From positions 1 to 64,000 of the forward strand of contig NZ_JACLAL010000005.1 of the NCBI RefSeq assembly GCF_014280875.1: DNA of 64,000 bases, given 5' to 3'. The position numbers were made by a program, and so were the translations under genes. Position 1 is the first letter of the stretch. The number at the start of each line of letters is the position of its first letter. Shown here piece after piece: positions 17,046-28,703 of this stretch. This DNA comes from Paenirhizobium daejeonense. Lineage in GTDB: Bacteria > Pseudomonadota > Alphaproteobacteria > Rhizobiales > Rhizobiaceae. The notes beneath the pieces were generated by a model. It saw only the letters and a program-made list of their open reading frames with translations. It was not told the origin of the DNA and made no database searches.

Positions 17046-17516
17046 ATGTCCCGTCGCCATAGTGCAGAAAAGCGCGAAATCAATCCGGATCCGAAGTTCG
17101 GCGATCTCGTAGTTACCAAGTTCATGAACGCCATCATGCTTCACGGCAAGAAGTCCGTGGCTGAAAGCATCGTTTACGGTGCGTTTGATTCCGTTCAGGG
17201 CAAGCTGAAGCAGGAGCCGCTTGGCGTCTTCCATCAGGCGCTCGATAACATCGCGCCGCATGTTGAAGTGCGTTCCCGCCGCGTTGGTGGTGCGACCTAT
17301 CAGGTTCCGGTAGACGTTCGCCCCGAGCGTCGTCAGGCTCTTGCTATCCGTTGGCTCATCGCTGCTGCCCGCAAGCGCAACGAGACCACCATGATTGATC
17401 GCCTCTGCGGCGAACTCATGGATGCCGCCAACAACCGTGGCTCCGCCGTCAAGAAGCGTGAAGACACGCACAAGATGGCAGACGCGAACCGCGCCTTCTC
17501 GCATTACCGCTGGTAA
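17046..17516 (+). CDS. rpsG: 30S ribosomal protein S7
   Basis: S7 nucleates assembly of the 30S head and contacts the E-site tRNA; in several bacteria it represses the str operon. The 156-aa protein has [12 protein letters not shown] at the start, DPKFGD, the beta-hairpin region near [14 protein letters not shown] (about residues 75-88) and the C-terminal [13 protein letters not shown]. All are typical and the length is normal. It is followed by fusA 31 bp later. Confidence 0.98.
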   Translation: MSRRHSAEKREINPDPKFGDLVVTKFMNAIMLHGKKSVAESIVYGAFDSVQGKLKQEPLGVFHQALDNIAPHVEVRSRRVGGATYQVPVDVRPERRQALAIRWLIAAARKRNETTMIDRLCGELMDAANNRGSAVKKREDTHKMADANRAFSHYRW

Positions 17517-17547
17517 TCAACCGATCGAATATTGAAAGGCAGTCCGT

Positions 17548-19647
17548 ATGGCTCGCGAATATAAAATCGAAGACTACCGCAATTTCGGCATCATGGCCCA
17601 CATTGATGCCGGCAAGACCACGACCACCGAGCGTATTCTTTACTACACCGGTAAGTCTCACAAGATCGGCGAAGTGCACGACGGCGCTGCTACCATGGAC
17701 TGGATGGAGCAGGAGCAGGAACGCGGCATCACCATCACGTCCGCTGCTACCACGACCTTCTGGAAGGGTCGCGACGGCAAGATGCGCCGCTTCAACATCA
17801 TCGACACCCCCGGCCACGTTGACTTCACCATTGAAGTTGAGCGTTCGCTGCGCGTTCTCGATGGTGCGATCGCCCTTCTCGATGCCAACGCCGGCGTAGA
17901 GCCGCAGACGGAAACCGTCTGGCGTCAGGCTGAGAAGTACAACGTTCCGCGCATGATCTTCTGCAACAAGATGGACAAGACCGGTGCGGACTTCTACCGC
18001 TCGGTCGAGATGATCAAGACCCGTCTTGGCGCAACCGCTGTCGTCATGCAGCTCCCGATCGGTGCGGAAACCGAATTCAAGGGCGTTGTCGACCTCATCG
18101 AGATGAACGCGCTCGTATGGCGCGATGAGTCGCTGGGCGCTGCCTGGGACGTCGTCGAGATCCCGGAAGACCTGAAGGCCAAGGCTGAAGAATATCGCGA
18201 AAAGCTGATCGAGACGGTTGTCGAGATCGACGAAGAAGCGATGGAAGCTTATCTGAATGGCGAGATGCCGGACAACGAAAAGATCCGTCAGTTGGTTCGT
18301 CGCGGCACCATCGACGTGAAGTTCCACCCGATGTTCTGCGGTACCGCGTTCAAGAACAAGGGCGTTCAGCCGCTTCTCGACGCAGTTGTCGACTACCTGC
18401 CGTCGCCGCTCGACATTCCGGCGATCAAGGGCATTGACTTCAAGACCGAAGCCGAAATCGAGCGTCATGCCGACGATAGCGAGCCTCTCTCGATGCTCGC
18501 GTTCAAGATCATGAACGACCCCTTCGTTGGTTCGCTGACCTTTGCGCGCATCTACTCCGGCAAGCTCGAAAAGGGTTCGTCGGTCCTGAACACGGTAAAG
18601 GACAAGCGCGAGCGCGTCGGCCGTATGCTTCAGATGCACTCCAACAGCCGTGAAGACATCGAAGAAGCCTTTGCAGGCGATATCGTTGCTCTCGCCGGCC
18701 TGAAGGAAACCACGACGGGTGACACGCTCTGCGATCCGCTGAAGCCGGTTATCCTCGAGCGCATGGAATTCCCCGAGCCGGTCATCCAGATCGCGATCGA
18801 GCCGAAGTCCAAGGGCGACCAGGAAAAGATGGGCCTCGCGCTCAACCGTCTGGCTGCCGAAGACCCGTCCTTCCGCGTGAAGACTGACCAGGAATCGGGT
18901 CAGACCATCATCGCAGGCATGGGTGAACTTCATCTCGACATCATCGTCGACCGCATGCGTCGCGAGTTCAAGGTTGAAGCCAACGTCGGTGCTCCGCAGG
19001 TTGCCTACCGCGAAACCATCACGCGTCAGCACGAAGAAGACTACACGCACAAGAAGCAGTCCGGTGGTACCGGCCAGTTCGCGCGCGTCAAGATCGTCTT
19101 CGAACCGAACCCGGATGGCGAAGATTTCGTCTTCGAATCCAAGATCGTTGGCGGTGCTGTTCCGAAGGAATACATCCCGGGCGTTCAGAAGGGTATCGAA
19201 AGCGTTCTGTCTTCCGGTCCGCTCGCTGGCTTCCCGATGCTTGGCGTAAAGGCCACCCTCATCGACGGTGCCTTCCATGACGTCGACTCCTCGGTTCTCG
19301 CCTTCGAAATCGCATCGCGTGCCTGCTTCCGTGAAGCAGCCAAGAAGGCCGGCGCTCAGCTGCTTGAGCCGATGATGAAGGTCGAAGTTGTAACCCCGGA
19401 AGACTACGTCGGTGACGTTATCGGTGACCTGAACTCCCGCCGTGGTCAGATCCAGGGTCAGGAACAGCGCGGCATCGCGATCGTCATCAACGCTCACGTA
19501 CCGCTGGCGAACATGTTCAAGTACGTCGACAACCTGCGCTCCATGTCGCAGGGCCGCGCGCAGTATTCGATGACCTTCGATCACTATGCTCCGGTTCCGT
19601 CGAACGTCGCGACCGAAATCCAGGCAAAGTATTCCGGTCAGAAGTAA
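17548..19647 (+). CDS. fusA: Elongation factor G
   Basis: EF-G is the GTPase that drives translocation. The 699-aa protein has the P-loop AHIDAGKT (residues 17-24), the RGITI switch I motif, DTPGHVDF switch II, and NKMD for guanine specificity. Domains II to V follow, including the GMGELHLDI segment of domain III and the [18 protein letters not shown] segment near the C-terminus. Length is normal. It is the only EF-G gene in the window and lies between rpsG and the second tuf, the classic str operon order. Confidence 0.98.
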   Translation: MAREYKIEDYRNFGIMAHIDAGKTTTTERILYYTGKSHKIGEVHDGAATMDWMEQEQERGITITSAATTTFWKGRDGKMRRFNIIDTPGHVDFTIEVERSLRVLDGAIALLDANAGVEPQTETVWRQAEKYNVPRMIFCNKMDKTGADFYRSVEMIKTRLGATAVVMQLPIGAETEFKGVVDLIEMNALVWRDESLGAAWDVVEIPEDLKAKAEEYREKLIETVVEIDEEAMEAYLNGEMPDNEKIRQLVRRGTIDVKFHPMFCGTAFKNKGVQPLLDAVVDYLPSPLDIPAIKGIDFKTEAEIERHADDSEPLSMLAFKIMNDPFVGSLTFARIYSGKLEKGSSVLNTVKDKRERVGRMLQMHSNSREDIEEAFAGDIVALAGLKETTTGDTLCDPLKPVILERMEFPEPVIQIAIEPKSKGDQEKMGLALNRLAAEDPSFRVKTDQESGQTIIAGMGELHLDIIVDRMRREFKVEANVGAPQVAYRETITRQHEEDYTHKKQSGGTGQFARVKIVFEPNPDGEDFVFESKIVGGAVPKEYIPGVQKGIESVLSSGPLAGFPMLGVKATLIDGAFHDVDSSVLAFEIASRACFREAAKKAGAQLLEPMMKVEVVTPEDYVGDVIGDLNSRRGQIQGQEQRGIAIVINAHVPLANMFKYVDNLRSMSQGRAQYSMTFDHYAPVPSNVATEIQAKYSGQK

Positions 19648-19740
19648 TCGGAATACTCACCTGAAATACGCCTCGGCCTCGGGCCGGGGCGATCACACGA
19701 ATTGGAGCCCTCTGGGCTCAAGAAGAATGGAGAGCCCGAA

Positions 19741-20926
<1,186 letters not shown>

Positions 20927-20929
<3 letters not shown>

Positions 20930-20955
20930 CGGCGAGAGATCGCCGCTTCGTTTAT
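20927..20955 (+). terminator. Hairpin terminator after tuf copy 2
   Basis: AGCGGCGA (20928-20935) pairs with TCGCCGCT (20940-20947) around a GAGA tetraloop, followed by a moderately T-rich stretch. It separates the str operon from the S10 operon. Confidence 0.65.
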
Positions 20956-20965
20956 CAATAATCGG

Positions 20966-20994
20966 TTGACGAATCTCCACCGGCATTGTATGTG
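20966..20994 (+). promoter_or_regulatory. Candidate promoter of the S10 operon
   Basis: TTGACG (20966-20971), a 17-bp spacer and TATGTG (20989-20994). This predicts a leader of about 210 bases before rpsJ. Confidence 0.5.
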
Positions 20995-21007
20995 CCGGCC
21001 ACGAAGA

Positions 21008-21035
21008 AAACGGACGGTGATTTCGTCGTCCGTTT
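21008..21035 (+). promoter_or_regulatory. Hairpin in the rpsJ leader
   Basis: AAACGGAC (21008-21015) pairs with GTCCGTTT (21028-21035), a perfect 8-bp stem with a 12-base loop, just after the predicted transcript start. It is a candidate control element of the S10 operon, where L4 acts in enterobacteria. The L4 link is not supported by sequence here. Confidence 0.45.
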
Positions 21036-21213
21036 ATCGCTGCGTTGAGTCGATCTCTTGAAGATCGAGACCTGGCAGGTTTCTGAGAATAGCAAGTGAC
21101 AGGGGCGCCCTCCGGTGTCCCTGTGATTTTTGATAATCCGGGGCCGACCAGTAATTGGTAATTCACTGTCTCTGCGTATGCGGGACGCAAGAAAACGAAC
21201 AAGGACAAGTCGA

Positions 21214-21522
21214 ATGAACGGCCAGAATATCCGCATCCGCCTCAAGGCGTTTGATCACCGGGTTCTCGATGCCTCTACGCGGGAGATTGTTTCGACCGCA
21301 AAGCGCACCGGTGCAAGCGTTCGCGGCCCGGTACCGCTTCCGACTCGCATTGAAAAATTTACTGTTAACCGTTCGCCTCACGTCGACAAGAAGAGCCGCG
21401 AACAGTTTGAGATGCGCACGCATAAGCGTCTTCTCGATATCGTTGATCCGACCCCGCAGACCGTTGATGCTCTGATGAAGCTCGACCTTGCTGCAGGCGT
21501 TGACGTCGAGATCAAGCTCTAA
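21214..21522 (+). CDS. rpsJ: 30S ribosomal protein S10
   Basis: S10 is a 30S head protein and also the NusE subunit of transcription antitermination complexes, where it binds NusB and NusG. I start it at the ATG at 21214 ([16 protein letters not shown]), preceded by AAGGA; the open frame extends further upstream without conserved sequence. The 102-aa protein has the typical loop with [18 protein letters not shown]. It opens the S10 operon; rplC follows after an unusually long 173-bp spacer. Confidence 0.98.
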   Translation: MNGQNIRIRLKAFDHRVLDASTREIVSTAKRTGASVRGPVPLPTRIEKFTVNRSPHVDKKSREQFEMRTHKRLLDIVDPTPQTVDALMKLDLAAGVDVEIKL

Positions 21523-21695
21523 GAAGTAATTCCGGCGAGAGCCGAAATAACAAGGAAGGTACGTGGCAAGACCTGCCAACGACTTCTCGAAACGGGAAAC
21601 CTCAAGGTTCGGAAGGGCCGGAACGGAATCCTTAAACAAAGAGGCAAGGGAAGGGGCTTTCGGGCTCTGACTCGACTCTCAAGAGGAATGAACCA
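21523..21695 (+). other. Long rpsJ-rplC spacer
   Basis: Unlike most spacers in this cluster, this one is 173 bp. It is purine-rich with weak pairings (GGCAAG...CTTGCC-type) and no clear terminator. It may carry a control or processing signal for rplC; nothing more can be said. Confidence 0.4.
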
Positions 21696-22334
21696 ATGCG
21701 TTCAGGTGTGATTGCACAGAAAGTGGGAATGACCCGCGTCTACAACGACGCCGGCGAGCATGTCCCGGTAACAGTTCTGCGTTTGGATAACGTGCAGGTC
21801 GTTGCTCAGCGCACTGTCGAGAAGAACGGCTACACCGCCGTGCAGCTCGGCGCTGGTCAGGCGAAGGTTAAGAATACTTCGAAGGCCATGCGTGGTAACT
21901 TCGCTGCTGCCAGCGTTGAACCGAAGGCGAAGCTTGTCGAGTTTCGCGTTTCGGAAGAAAATTTGATCGATGTCGGCTCCCAGCTCACCGCAGGTCATTT
22001 TTCGGCCGGCCAGCTGGTTGATGTTACCGGCACGACCATCGGTAAGGGTTTTGCTGGTGCCATGAAGCGCCACAACTTCGGTGGTCTGCGTGCAACCCAC
22101 GGCGTTTCGGTTTCGCACCGTTCGCATGGTTCGACCGGTAACAACCAGGATCCGGGTAAGGTCTGGAAGGGCAAGCGCATGGCTGGTCACATGGGCCAGA
22201 CTCGCGTCACTACCCAGAATCTTGAAGTCGTTTCGACCGATGAAGATCGTGGTCTGATCCTTGTGAAGGGCGCTGTTCCCGGTTCGAAGGGTTCCTGGAT
22301 CATCGTGCGCGACGCCGTAAAGTCGGCGAAGTAA
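21696..22334 (+). CDS. rplC: 50S ribosomal protein L3
   Basis: L3 is an early 50S assembly protein whose extended loop reaches the peptidyl transferase centre. The 212-aa protein begins [18 protein letters not shown] and carries the conserved [13 protein letters not shown] and [16 protein letters not shown]...[15 protein letters not shown] segments (about residues 110-170), which form that loop. AAGAGGA precedes the ATG. It is followed 12 bp later by rplD. Confidence 0.98.
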   Translation: MRSGVIAQKVGMTRVYNDAGEHVPVTVLRLDNVQVVAQRTVEKNGYTAVQLGAGQAKVKNTSKAMRGNFAAASVEPKAKLVEFRVSEENLIDVGSQLTAGHFSAGQLVDVTGTTIGKGFAGAMKRHNFGGLRATHGVSVSHRSHGSTGNNQDPGKVWKGKRMAGHMGQTRVTTQNLEVVSTDEDRGLILVKGAVPGSKGSWIIVRDAVKSAK

Positions 22335-22346
22335 GGAGCCAAACCA

Positions 22347-22967
22347 ATGGAATTGAACGTCAAGACCCTCGAGGGCAAGGACGCCGGCAAGGTTTCTCTG
22401 TCGGATGCGATTTTCGGCCTTGAGCCGCGCGAAGATATCATTGCCCGTGTGATCCGTTGGCAGCTGGCAAACAAGCGCCAGGGCACCCATAAGATCAAGA
22501 CCCGTGGCGAAGTCTCCCGCACCGGCTCCAAGATGTACAAGCAGAAGGGTACGGGCCGCGCTCGTCACCATTCGGCTCGCGCTCCGCAGTTCCGCGGCGG
22601 TGGTAAGGCACATGGCCCGGTTGTTCGCAGCCACGCCCATGACCTGCCGAAGAAGGTCCGTGCTCTCGCTCTGCGTCACGCTCTGTCCGCCAAGCTGAAG
22701 TCTGAAGACCTCATCATCGTCGACCAGCTCGTCGCTGCTGAGGCAAAGACCAAGGCTCTGATCGGCAGCTTCGCTTCGCTCGGCCTCACCAATGCACTCG
22801 TAATCGGCGGCGCCGAGATCGATGGCAATTTCAAGCTCGCTGCCGCAAACATCCCGAACGTCGATGTTCTGCCGGTTCAGGGCATCAACGTTTATGACAT
22901 CCTGCGTCGCGGCAAGCTGGTGCTTTCCAAGGCTGCGGTTGAAGCTCTGGAGGAGCGGTTCAAATGA
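22347..22967 (+). CDS. rplD: 50S ribosomal protein L4
   Basis: L4 lines the nascent peptide exit tunnel and regulates the S10 operon in enterobacteria. The 206-aa protein has the tunnel loop with [19 protein letters not shown] (about residues 65-83); the Lys/Gly-rich segment is wild type in the macrolide-sensitive positions as far as can be judged. AAGGAG precedes the ATG. Its stop overlaps the rplW start by four bases (ATGA), so the two are translationally coupled. Confidence 0.97.
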   Translation: MELNVKTLEGKDAGKVSLSDAIFGLEPREDIIARVIRWQLANKRQGTHKIKTRGEVSRTGSKMYKQKGTGRARHHSARAPQFRGGGKAHGPVVRSHAHDLPKKVRALALRHALSAKLKSEDLIIVDQLVAAEAKTKALIGSFASLGLTNALVIGGAEIDGNFKLAAANIPNVDVLPVQGINVYDILRRGKLVLSKAAVEALEERFK

Positions 22968-23257
22968 CTGATCTTCGCCACTACGACGTGATCGTATCTC
23001 CGTCGATCACCGAAAAGTCGACCATGGTATCCGAACAGAACCAGGTCGTCTTCAACGTCGCCAAGGGTGCAAGCAAGCCGGAAATCAAGGCTGCTGTCGA
23101 AGCTCTCTTCGGTGTCAAGGTCACTGCCGTGAACACGCTTCTGCGCAAGGGCAAGGTCAAGCGTTTCCGCGGCTTCGCCGGCAAGCAGAAGGACGTCAAG
23201 AAGGCGATCGTAACGCTCGCCGAAGGTCAGTCCATCGACGTGTCGACGGGCGTCTGA
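22964..23257 (+). CDS. rplW: 50S ribosomal protein L23
   Basis: L23 lies at the tunnel exit and docks trigger factor and the signal recognition particle. The 97-aa protein has ITEKSTM near the start and the [21 protein letters not shown] segment (about residues 44-64), followed by [20 protein letters not shown], both typical. Normal length. The ATG overlaps the rplD stop (ATGA). Confidence 0.97.
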   Translation: MTDLRHYDVIVSPSITEKSTMVSEQNQVVFNVAKGASKPEIKAAVEALFGVKVTAVNTLLRKGKVKRFRGFAGKQKDVKKAIVTLAEGQSIDVSTGV

Positions 23258-23274
23258 GGTAGGGAACAAGAAAA

Positions 23275-24111
23275 ATGGCATTGAAAAGCTACAATCCGAC
23301 GACCCCGAGCCAGCGTCAGCTGGTCATCGTCGACCGTTCGGGCCTTTACAAGGGCAAGCCGGTCAAGGCGCTGACGGAAGGTCTCTCCAAGAGCGGCGGC
23401 CGTAACAACCTCGGTCGCATCACCGCTCGTTTCATCGGCGGCGGTCACAAGCGCACCTACCGTCTCGTTGACTTCAAGCGTCGTAAGTTTGACGTTGAAG
23501 GCACGGTAGAGCGTCTGGAATACGACCCGAACCGCACCGCGTTCATCGCTCTCGTCACCTACGCAGACGGCGAGCAGGCCTACATCCTGGCTCCGCAGCG
23601 CCTGGCTGCCGGCGACAAGGTCATCGCCTCCGACAAGGCCGTCGATGTCAAGCCCGGCAACACCATGCCGCTGCAGTACATCCCGGTCGGCTCGATCGTG
23701 CATAACGTCGAGATGAAGCCGGGCAAGGGCGGTCAGATCGCTCGTTCTGCTGGCACCTACGTACAGCTCGTCGGCCGCGATGCCGGCATGGCAATCCTTC
23801 GTCTGAACTCTGGCGAGCAGCGTCTCGTCCCGGGTTCGTGCCTCGCCACCGTTGGCGCCGTTTCCAACCCGGATCACGGCAACATCAACGACGGTAAGGC
23901 TGGTCGTACCGTATGGCGCGGCAAGCGTCCGCATAACCGCGGCGTTGTCATGAACCCGGTCGACCACCCGCACGGTGGTGGTGAAGGTCGCACCTCCGGT
24001 GGTCGTCACCCGGTTTCGCCGTGGGGCAAGCCGACCAAGGGCAAGCGCACCCGTTCGAACAAGTCGACAGACAAGTTCATCATGCGCTCGCGCCACCTGA
24101 AGAAGAAGTAA
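23275..24111 (+). CDS. rplB: 50S ribosomal protein L2
   Basis: L2 is one of the most conserved ribosomal proteins and is needed for subunit joining and peptidyl transfer. The 278-aa protein starts [15 protein letters not shown] and contains [15 protein letters not shown] and the signature [14 protein letters not shown] (about residues 224-237) that includes the catalytic-region histidine. Length is slightly above the enterobacterial 273 and usual for Rhizobiales. rpsS follows after 16 bp. Confidence 0.98.
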   Translation: MALKSYNPTTPSQRQLVIVDRSGLYKGKPVKALTEGLSKSGGRNNLGRITARFIGGGHKRTYRLVDFKRRKFDVEGTVERLEYDPNRTAFIALVTYADGEQAYILAPQRLAAGDKVIASDKAVDVKPGNTMPLQYIPVGSIVHNVEMKPGKGGQIARSAGTYVQLVGRDAGMAILRLNSGEQRLVPGSCLATVGAVSNPDHGNINDGKAGRTVWRGKRPHNRGVVMNPVDHPHGGGEGRTSGGRHPVSPWGKPTKGKRTRSNKSTDKFIMRSRHLKKK

Positions 24112-24127
24112 GAGAGGTTAGTCAGAA

Positions 24128-24406
24128 ATGGCTCGTTCAGTATGGAAAGGCCCGTTCGTCGATGGCTATCTTCTCAAGAAGGCTGAGAAGGTTCGCGAAG
24201 GCGGCCGTAGCGAAGTGATCAAGATGTGGAGCCGTCGCTCCACCATCCTGCCGCAGTTCGTCGGTCTCACCTTCGGTGTCTACAACGGCAGCAAGCATGT
24301 ACCGGTCAGCGTCAACGAAGACATGGTCGGACACAAGTTCGGTGAATTCGCTCCCACCCGGACCTACTATGGTCACGGTGCGGACAAGAAGGCGAAGAGG
24401 AAGTAA
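24128..24406 (+). CDS. rpsS: 30S ribosomal protein S19
   Basis: S19 forms a complex with S13 in the 30S head near the A-site tRNA. The 92-aa protein begins [18 protein letters not shown] and has the [16 protein letters not shown] and [18 protein letters not shown] segments expected of the family. Two bases separate its stop from the rplV start. Confidence 0.98.
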   Translation: MARSVWKGPFVDGYLLKKAEKVREGGRSEVIKMWSRRSTILPQFVGLTFGVYNGSKHVPVSVNEDMVGHKFGEFAPTRTYYGHGADKKAKRK

Positions 24407-24408
24407 TC

Positions 24409-24798
24409 ATGGGCAAGGCAAAAGCCGAACGCCGGCTGAAGGACAACGAGGCGCAGGCAGTTGCGCGCACGCTCCGCGTCAGCCCCCAGAAGCTCAACCT
24501 GGTTGCCGCGCTGATCCGCGGCAAGAAGGTTGACCGCGCTCTGGCCGACCTCGAGTTTTCGCGCAAGCGGATCGCCGGCAGCGTCAAGAAGACGCTCGAG
24601 TCTGCAATCGCAAACGCCGAAAACAACCACGACCTCGACGTTGACCAGCTCATCGTCGCGGAAGCCTACGTCGGCAAGTCGATCGTCATGAAGCGTTTCC
24701 ACGCTCGTGGCCGCGGCCGCGCATCGCGCATCGAAAAGCCGTTCGCACACCTCACTATCGTCGTGCGCGAAGTCGAAGCCAAAGTGGAGGCCGCATAA
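24409..24798 (+). CDS. rplV: 50S ribosomal protein L22
   Basis: L22 binds several 23S rRNA domains and its beta-hairpin lines the exit tunnel. The 129-aa protein has [27 protein letters not shown] at the N-terminal side and the C-terminal hairpin region with [18 protein letters not shown]. Length is usual for Rhizobiales. Its TAA stop shares one base with the rpsC ATG (TAATG). Confidence 0.97.
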   Translation: MGKAKAERRLKDNEAQAVARTLRVSPQKLNLVAALIRGKKVDRALADLEFSRKRIAGSVKKTLESAIANAENNHDLDVDQLIVAEAYVGKSIVMKRFHARGRGRASRIEKPFAHLTIVVREVEAKVEAA

Positions 24799-25520
24799 TG
24801 GGTCAGAAAATCAATCCGATCGGTTTCCGTCTGGGCATCAATCGCACGTGGGATAGCCGTTGGTTCGCCGACAACGCTGAATATGGCAAGCTGCTCCACG
24901 AGGATCTGAAGATCCGCGCTTACCTGATGGAAGAACTGAAGCAGGCCGGTATCGCCAAGGTGGTCATCGAGCGTCCGCACAAGAAGTGCCGCGTCACGAT
25001 CCACTCGGCTCGTCCGGGTCTGATCATCGGCAAGAAGGGCGCAGACATCGAAAAGCTCCGCAAGAAGCTTTCCGAAATGACCAGCTCCGAAACGCACCTC
25101 AACATCGTTGAGGTTCGTAAGCCGGAAGTCGACGCAACCCTCGTTGCTCAGTCGATTGCCCAGCAGCTCGAGCGTCGTATTGCTTTCCGCCGTGCGATGA
25201 AGCGTGCCGTTCAGTCGGCCATGCGTCTTGGCGCCGAAGGCATCAAGATCACCTGCGCAGGCCGTCTCGGCGGCGCGGAAATCGCCCGTACCGAATGGTA
25301 CCGCGAAGGTCGCGTTCCGCTGCACACGCTGCGTGCGGACATCGACTATGGTACGGCTGAAGCCGAAACCGCTTACGGTATCTGCGGCGTGAAGGTCTGG
25401 ATCTTCAAGGGCGAAATCCTTGAGCACGATCCGATGGCTTCCGAGCGTCGCGCTCTTGAGGGCGATGCGCAGGGTCCGGCAAGCCGCGAACGTGGCGAAC
25501 GCCGCCGCGAGAACGCTTGA
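24798..25520 (+). CDS. rpsC: 30S ribosomal protein S3
   Basis: S3 lies at the mRNA entry channel and contributes to helicase activity. The 240-aa protein has [13 protein letters not shown] at the start, the KH domain with [16 protein letters not shown] (about residues 73-88), and the C-terminal [20 protein letters not shown] region. It ends in a charged Arg/Glu-rich tail. It overlaps the rplV stop by one base. Confidence 0.98.
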   Translation: MGQKINPIGFRLGINRTWDSRWFADNAEYGKLLHEDLKIRAYLMEELKQAGIAKVVIERPHKKCRVTIHSARPGLIIGKKGADIEKLRKKLSEMTSSETHLNIVEVRKPEVDATLVAQSIAQQLERRIAFRRAMKRAVQSAMRLGAEGIKITCAGRLGGAEIARTEWYREGRVPLHTLRADIDYGTAEAETAYGICGVKVWIFKGEILEHDPMASERRALEGDAQGPASRERGERRRENA

Positions 25521-25558
25521 TTGTCGCTGGCGAAAGATAAGTTCGGAGAAACAAGAAA

Positions 25559-25972
25559 ATGTTGCAGCCAAAGCGTACAAAATATCGCAAGCAGTTCAAG
25601 GGCCGCATCAAGGGTGTAGCCAAGGGCGGTTTCGACCTGGCATTCGGCGAGTTCGGTCTCAAGTCTCTTGAGCCGAACCGCGTCAACGCCCGCGAAATCG
25701 AAGCTGCTCGTCGTGCAATCACGCGTTACATGAAGCGCGCTGGTCGCGTCTGGATCCGGGTGTTCCCCGATGTTCCGGTAACGGCAAAGCCTACCGAAGT
25801 CCGTATGGGTAAGGGTAAGGGCTCCGTCGAATACTGGGCATGCAAGGTCAAGCCCGGCCGTATGATGTTCGAGATCGACGGTGTTTCTGAGGAGATCGCC
25901 CGTGAGGCGCTTCGTCTCGGCTCGGCCAAGCTCTCGGTCAAGACGCGCTTCGTTCAGCGCATTGCAGAGTAA
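25559..25972 (+). CDS. rplP: 50S ribosomal protein L16
   Basis: L16 contacts A- and P-site tRNA and is needed late in 50S assembly. The 137-aa protein begins [16 protein letters not shown] and has the conserved [21 protein letters not shown] segment (about residues 81-101). The conserved Arg in that loop, a hydroxylation site in E. coli, is present. GGAGAAAC precedes the ATG. rpmC follows after 11 bp. Confidence 0.98.
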   Translation: MLQPKRTKYRKQFKGRIKGVAKGGFDLAFGEFGLKSLEPNRVNAREIEAARRAITRYMKRAGRVWIRVFPDVPVTAKPTEVRMGKGKGSVEYWACKVKPGRMMFEIDGVSEEIAREALRLGSAKLSVKTRFVQRIAE

Positions 25973-25983
25973 GGATCACGCCC

Positions 25984-26184
25984 ATGAAAGCCGCAGACGT
26001 TCGCGCCATGAGCGCCGATCAGCTGAATGACGAGCTTGCCAAGCTGAAGAAGGAGCAGTTCAACCTGCGCTTCCAGAAGGCTACCGGCCAGCTCGAGAAG
26101 TCTTCGCGAATCAACGAAGTCCGCAAGGATATCGCTCGCGTCAAAACAATCGCCCGCCAGAAGGCGGCAGAAGCCAAGGCCTAA
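25984..26184 (+). CDS. rpmC: 50S ribosomal protein L29
   Basis: L29 is a small helical-hairpin protein near the tunnel exit that neighbours L23. The 66-aa sequence, [16 protein letters not shown] at the start, has the [11 protein letters not shown] turn and the [15 protein letters not shown] second helix. Normal length; it lies in the standard rplP-rpmC-rpsQ order. Confidence 0.97.
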   Translation: MKAADVRAMSADQLNDELAKLKKEQFNLRFQKATGQLEKSSRINEVRKDIARVKTIARQKAAEAKA

Positions 26185-26197
26185 GGACCAGAAGAAC

Positions 26198-26434
26198 ATG
26201 CCTAAACGCATTCTGCAGGGCGTTGTCGTTAGCGACAAGAACGAAAAGACCGTCGTTGTACGCGTCGAGCGCCGTTTCGCCCACCCGCTTCTTCAGAAGA
26301 CCGTTCGTCGTTCCAAGAAGTACAAGGCTCACGACGAAAACAACCAGTACAAGGTTGGTGATGTTGTTTCCATCGAGGAATGCGCACCGATCTCCAAGGA
26401 CAAGCGCTGGACGGTTATCGCCGCCCAGGCTTAA
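26198..26434 (+). CDS. rpsQ: 30S ribosomal protein S17
   Basis: S17 is a primary 16S rRNA-binding OB-fold protein. The 78-aa protein begins [21 protein letters not shown] and contains [23 protein letters not shown] and [18 protein letters not shown], the family signature. Unlike the neighbouring spacers, a 236-bp gap with a terminator-like hairpin follows before rplN. Confidence 0.97.
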   Translation: MPKRILQGVVVSDKNEKTVVVRVERRFAHPLLQKTVRRSKKYKAHDENNQYKVGDVVSIEECAPISKDKRWTVIAAQA

Positions 26435-26502
26435 TTTTCATAGAGTTTTGCGCGAGGGCTTGCACCTTGCGCAGAAATCTGTATGAAGCAGGCCATTGGC
26501 GC

Positions 26503-26531
26503 AAGAACGCTCGGGTAACGGGCGTTCTTTT
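26503..26531 (+). terminator. Terminator-like hairpin between rpsQ and rplN
   Basis: AAGAACGC (26503-26510) pairs perfectly with GCGTTCTT (26522-26529), followed by TT and a further T-rich tract. It lies where the S10 operon meets the spc operon, so it may end or attenuate transcription of the former. Confidence 0.6.
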
Positions 26532-26670
26532 GCTTTGAGCGCACGGAAGGTCCCTCCACGGGAAACCACCCTGACAACATCCTTCCGCGCGACAATCGAA
26601 ATTTATCATAAGCCGGGATAGGGGGCCGTAGTGCCCAACCGTTCCGGTTACAACAAGAAGGCGACCTGAC

Positions 26671-27039
26671 ATGATTCAGATGCAGACTAACCTCGACGTG
26701 GCGGATAATTCCGGCGCACGTCGTGTCATGTGCATCAAGGTGCTGGGCGGCTCCAAGCGCAAGTACGCTTCAATCGGCGACATCATCGTCGTCTCGATCA
26801 AGGAAGCCATTCCGCGCGGCCGCGTCAAGAAGGGCGATGTTATGAAGGCGGTTGTTGTGCGTACCGCTAAGGACATCCGTCGTCCGGACGGCAGCGTCAT
26901 CCGCTTCGATAACAACGCAGCCGTTCTTATCGATAACAAGAAAGAGCCGATCGGCACCCGTATCTTCGGACCGGTTCCGCGCGAACTTCGCGCCAAGAAC
27001 CACATGAAGATCATCTCGCTGGCTCCGGAAGTTCTGTAA
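26671..27039 (+). CDS. rplN: 50S ribosomal protein L14
   Basis: L14 lies at the subunit interface and forms bridge B8 with 16S rRNA. The 122-aa protein begins [27 protein letters not shown], the usual N-terminus, and ends with [12 protein letters not shown]. Length is exactly that of the family. It opens the spc operon (L14-L24-L5-S14-S8-L6-L18-S5-L30-L15-SecY). Confidence 0.98.
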   Translation: MIQMQTNLDVADNSGARRVMCIKVLGGSKRKYASIGDIIVVSIKEAIPRGRVKKGDVMKAVVVRTAKDIRRPDGSVIRFDNNAAVLIDNKKEPIGTRIFGPVPRELRAKNHMKIISLAPEVL

Positions 27040-27052
27040 GGGAGCGACGACG

Positions 27053-27361
27053 ATGCAAAAGATTCGTAAGGGCGACAAGGTCGTCGTACTGACCGGCAAG
27101 GACAAGGGTCGTTCCGGTGAAGTTATCCAGGTTATGCCGAAGGAAGACCGTGCTGTCGTCCGTGGCATCAACGTCGTGAAGCGCCACCAGCGCCAGACGC
27201 AGACCCAGGAAGCCGGCATCATCAACAAGGAAGCTTCGATTCATCTTTCGAACCTTGCTGTTGCTGACAAGGACGGCAAGCCGACCCGCGTCGGTTTCAA
27301 GGTCGTTGACGGCAAGAAGGTTCGTGTGGCCAAGCGTTCGGGAGATGTGATCGATGGCTGA
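27053..27361 (+). CDS. rplX: 50S ribosomal protein L24
   Basis: L24 is one of two initiators of 50S assembly. The 102-aa protein has an N-terminal KOW motif ([19 protein letters not shown], about residues 6-24) and the [20 protein letters not shown] segment. GGAG precedes the ATG. Its last codons overlap the rplE start by eight bases (ATG at 27354, TGA at 27359). Confidence 0.97.
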   Translation: MQKIRKGDKVVVLTGKDKGRSGEVIQVMPKEDRAVVRGINVVKRHQRQTQTQEAGIINKEASIHLSNLAVADKDGKPTRVGFKVVDGKKVRVAKRSGDVIDG

Positions 27362-27911
27362 GGCAAAGTATGAGCCGCGGCTCAAGAAAGACTACGTTTC
27401 CCGGATTCGCGCCGCTATGCAGGAGCAGTTCTCCTACGCTAACGAGATGCAGATCCCGAAGCTTGAAAAGATCGTGATCAACATGGGTGTTGGCGAAGCG
27501 ACGGCTGATTCGAAGAAGCCTACCGTTGCTGCCGCCGACCTGGCTGCCATTGCTGGCCAGAAGCCGGTCATCACCCGTGCACGTAACTCCATCGCTGGCT
27601 TCAAGGTCCGCGAAGGTATGCCGATCGGCGCAAAGGTCACTCTGCGTGGCGCCCGGATGTATGAATTCCTGGATCGCCTGGTCTACATCGCGCTTCCGCG
27701 CGTTCGCGACTTTCGTGGCCTGAACCCGAAGAGCTTTGACGGCCGTGGCAACTTTGCTATGGGCATCAAGGAGCACATTGTGTTCCCTGAGATCAACTAC
27801 GACAAGGTTGATCAGATGTGGGGCATGGACATCATCGTTTGCACGACGGCAAACACGGACGACGAAGCTCGGGCTCTTCTGAAAGAGTTCAACTTCCCGT
27901 TCCGTACGTAA
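27354..27911 (+). CDS. rplE: 50S ribosomal protein L5
   Basis: L5 binds 5S rRNA and contacts the P-site tRNA. The 185-aa protein has [14 protein letters not shown] (about residues 32-45), the [24 protein letters not shown] segment and [17 protein letters not shown] near the C-terminus. Length is the rhizobial norm. The start overlaps rplX by eight bases, indicating coupled translation. Confidence 0.98.
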   Translation: MAEAKYEPRLKKDYVSRIRAAMQEQFSYANEMQIPKLEKIVINMGVGEATADSKKPTVAAADLAAIAGQKPVITRARNSIAGFKVREGMPIGAKVTLRGARMYEFLDRLVYIALPRVRDFRGLNPKSFDGRGNFAMGIKEHIVFPEINYDKVDQMWGMDIIVCTTANTDDEARALLKEFNFPFRT

Positions 27912-27944
27912 CCGTAACGACGAGCGTAGAAGAGGAACTTCGAT

Positions 27945-28250
27945 ATGGCGAAGACAAGCGCAGTTGAAAAGAACAAGCGCCGCCGCAAGACAGTTGCCCA
28001 GCAGGCCGCCAAGCGCGCCGCGCTGAAGGCAGTGATCATGAACCAGTCCCTTTCGATCGAGGAGCGGTTCAAGGCAACCCTGAAGCTGGCAGATCTGCCG
28101 CGCGATGGATCCAAGACCCGTATTCGCAACCGTTGCGAAGTCACCGGTCGTCCGCGCGCATTCTACCGCAAGCTCAAGATGTCGCGTATCGCGCTTCGCG
28201 AGCTGGGCAACCTCGGCAAGGTGCCGGGCGTTGTGAAGTCGAGCTGGTAA
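27945..28250 (+). CDS. rpsN: 30S ribosomal protein S14, zinc-free type
   Basis: S14 is a late-assembling 30S head protein. This is the longer 101-aa form without the CXXC zinc ribbon; the C-terminal half reads [29 protein letters not shown], with a single Cys in place of the zinc site. It therefore does not depend on zinc. No second, short S14 is present in the window. Confidence 0.97.
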   Translation: MAKTSAVEKNKRRRKTVAQQAAKRAALKAVIMNQSLSIEERFKATLKLADLPRDGSKTRIRNRCEVTGRPRAFYRKLKMSRIALRELGNLGKVPGVVKSSW

Positions 28251-28262
28251 GGAGACGGGCAA

Positions 28263-28661
28263 ATGACGATGACTGATCCGTTGGGCGATATGCTCACCCG
28301 TATCCGTAACGGCGCCGCCCGCCGCAAGAGCTCGGTATCCACTCCGGCTTCCAAGCTGCGCGCACGCGTTCTCGATGTCCTGCAAGCCGAAGGTTATATC
28401 CGCGGCTATTCCCAGGTCGATTATGACAATGGCAAGTCCGAACTGCAGATCGAACTGAAGTACTACGAAGGTGCTTCGGTGATCCGCGAAATCGGCCGTG
28501 TCTCCAAGCCGGGCCGCCGGGTTTATGTCTCGGTCAAGTCCATCCCGCAGGTCGCGAACGGCCTCGGCATCACCATCCTTTCGACTCCGAAGGGCGTGAT
28601 GGCCGATCACCAGGCTCGCGAACAGAACGTTGGTGGCGAGGTTCTCTGCTCTGTCTTCTAA
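28263..28661 (+). CDS. rpsH: 30S ribosomal protein S8
   Basis: S8 is a primary 16S-binding protein and represses the spc operon in enterobacteria. The 132-aa protein begins [17 protein letters not shown]; the ATG two codons later is an alternative, but GGAG at 28251 is better placed for 28263. The C-terminal signature [23 protein letters not shown] is intact. Confidence 0.97.
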   Translation: MTMTDPLGDMLTRIRNGAARRKSSVSTPASKLRARVLDVLQAEGYIRGYSQVDYDNGKSELQIELKYYEGASVIREIGRVSKPGRRVYVSVKSIPQVANGLGITILSTPKGVMADHQAREQNVGGEVLCSVF

Positions 28662-28703
28662 GACAGGGTAGGGATCTCCAGAACGAACAGACAGGATTAA
28701 ACA

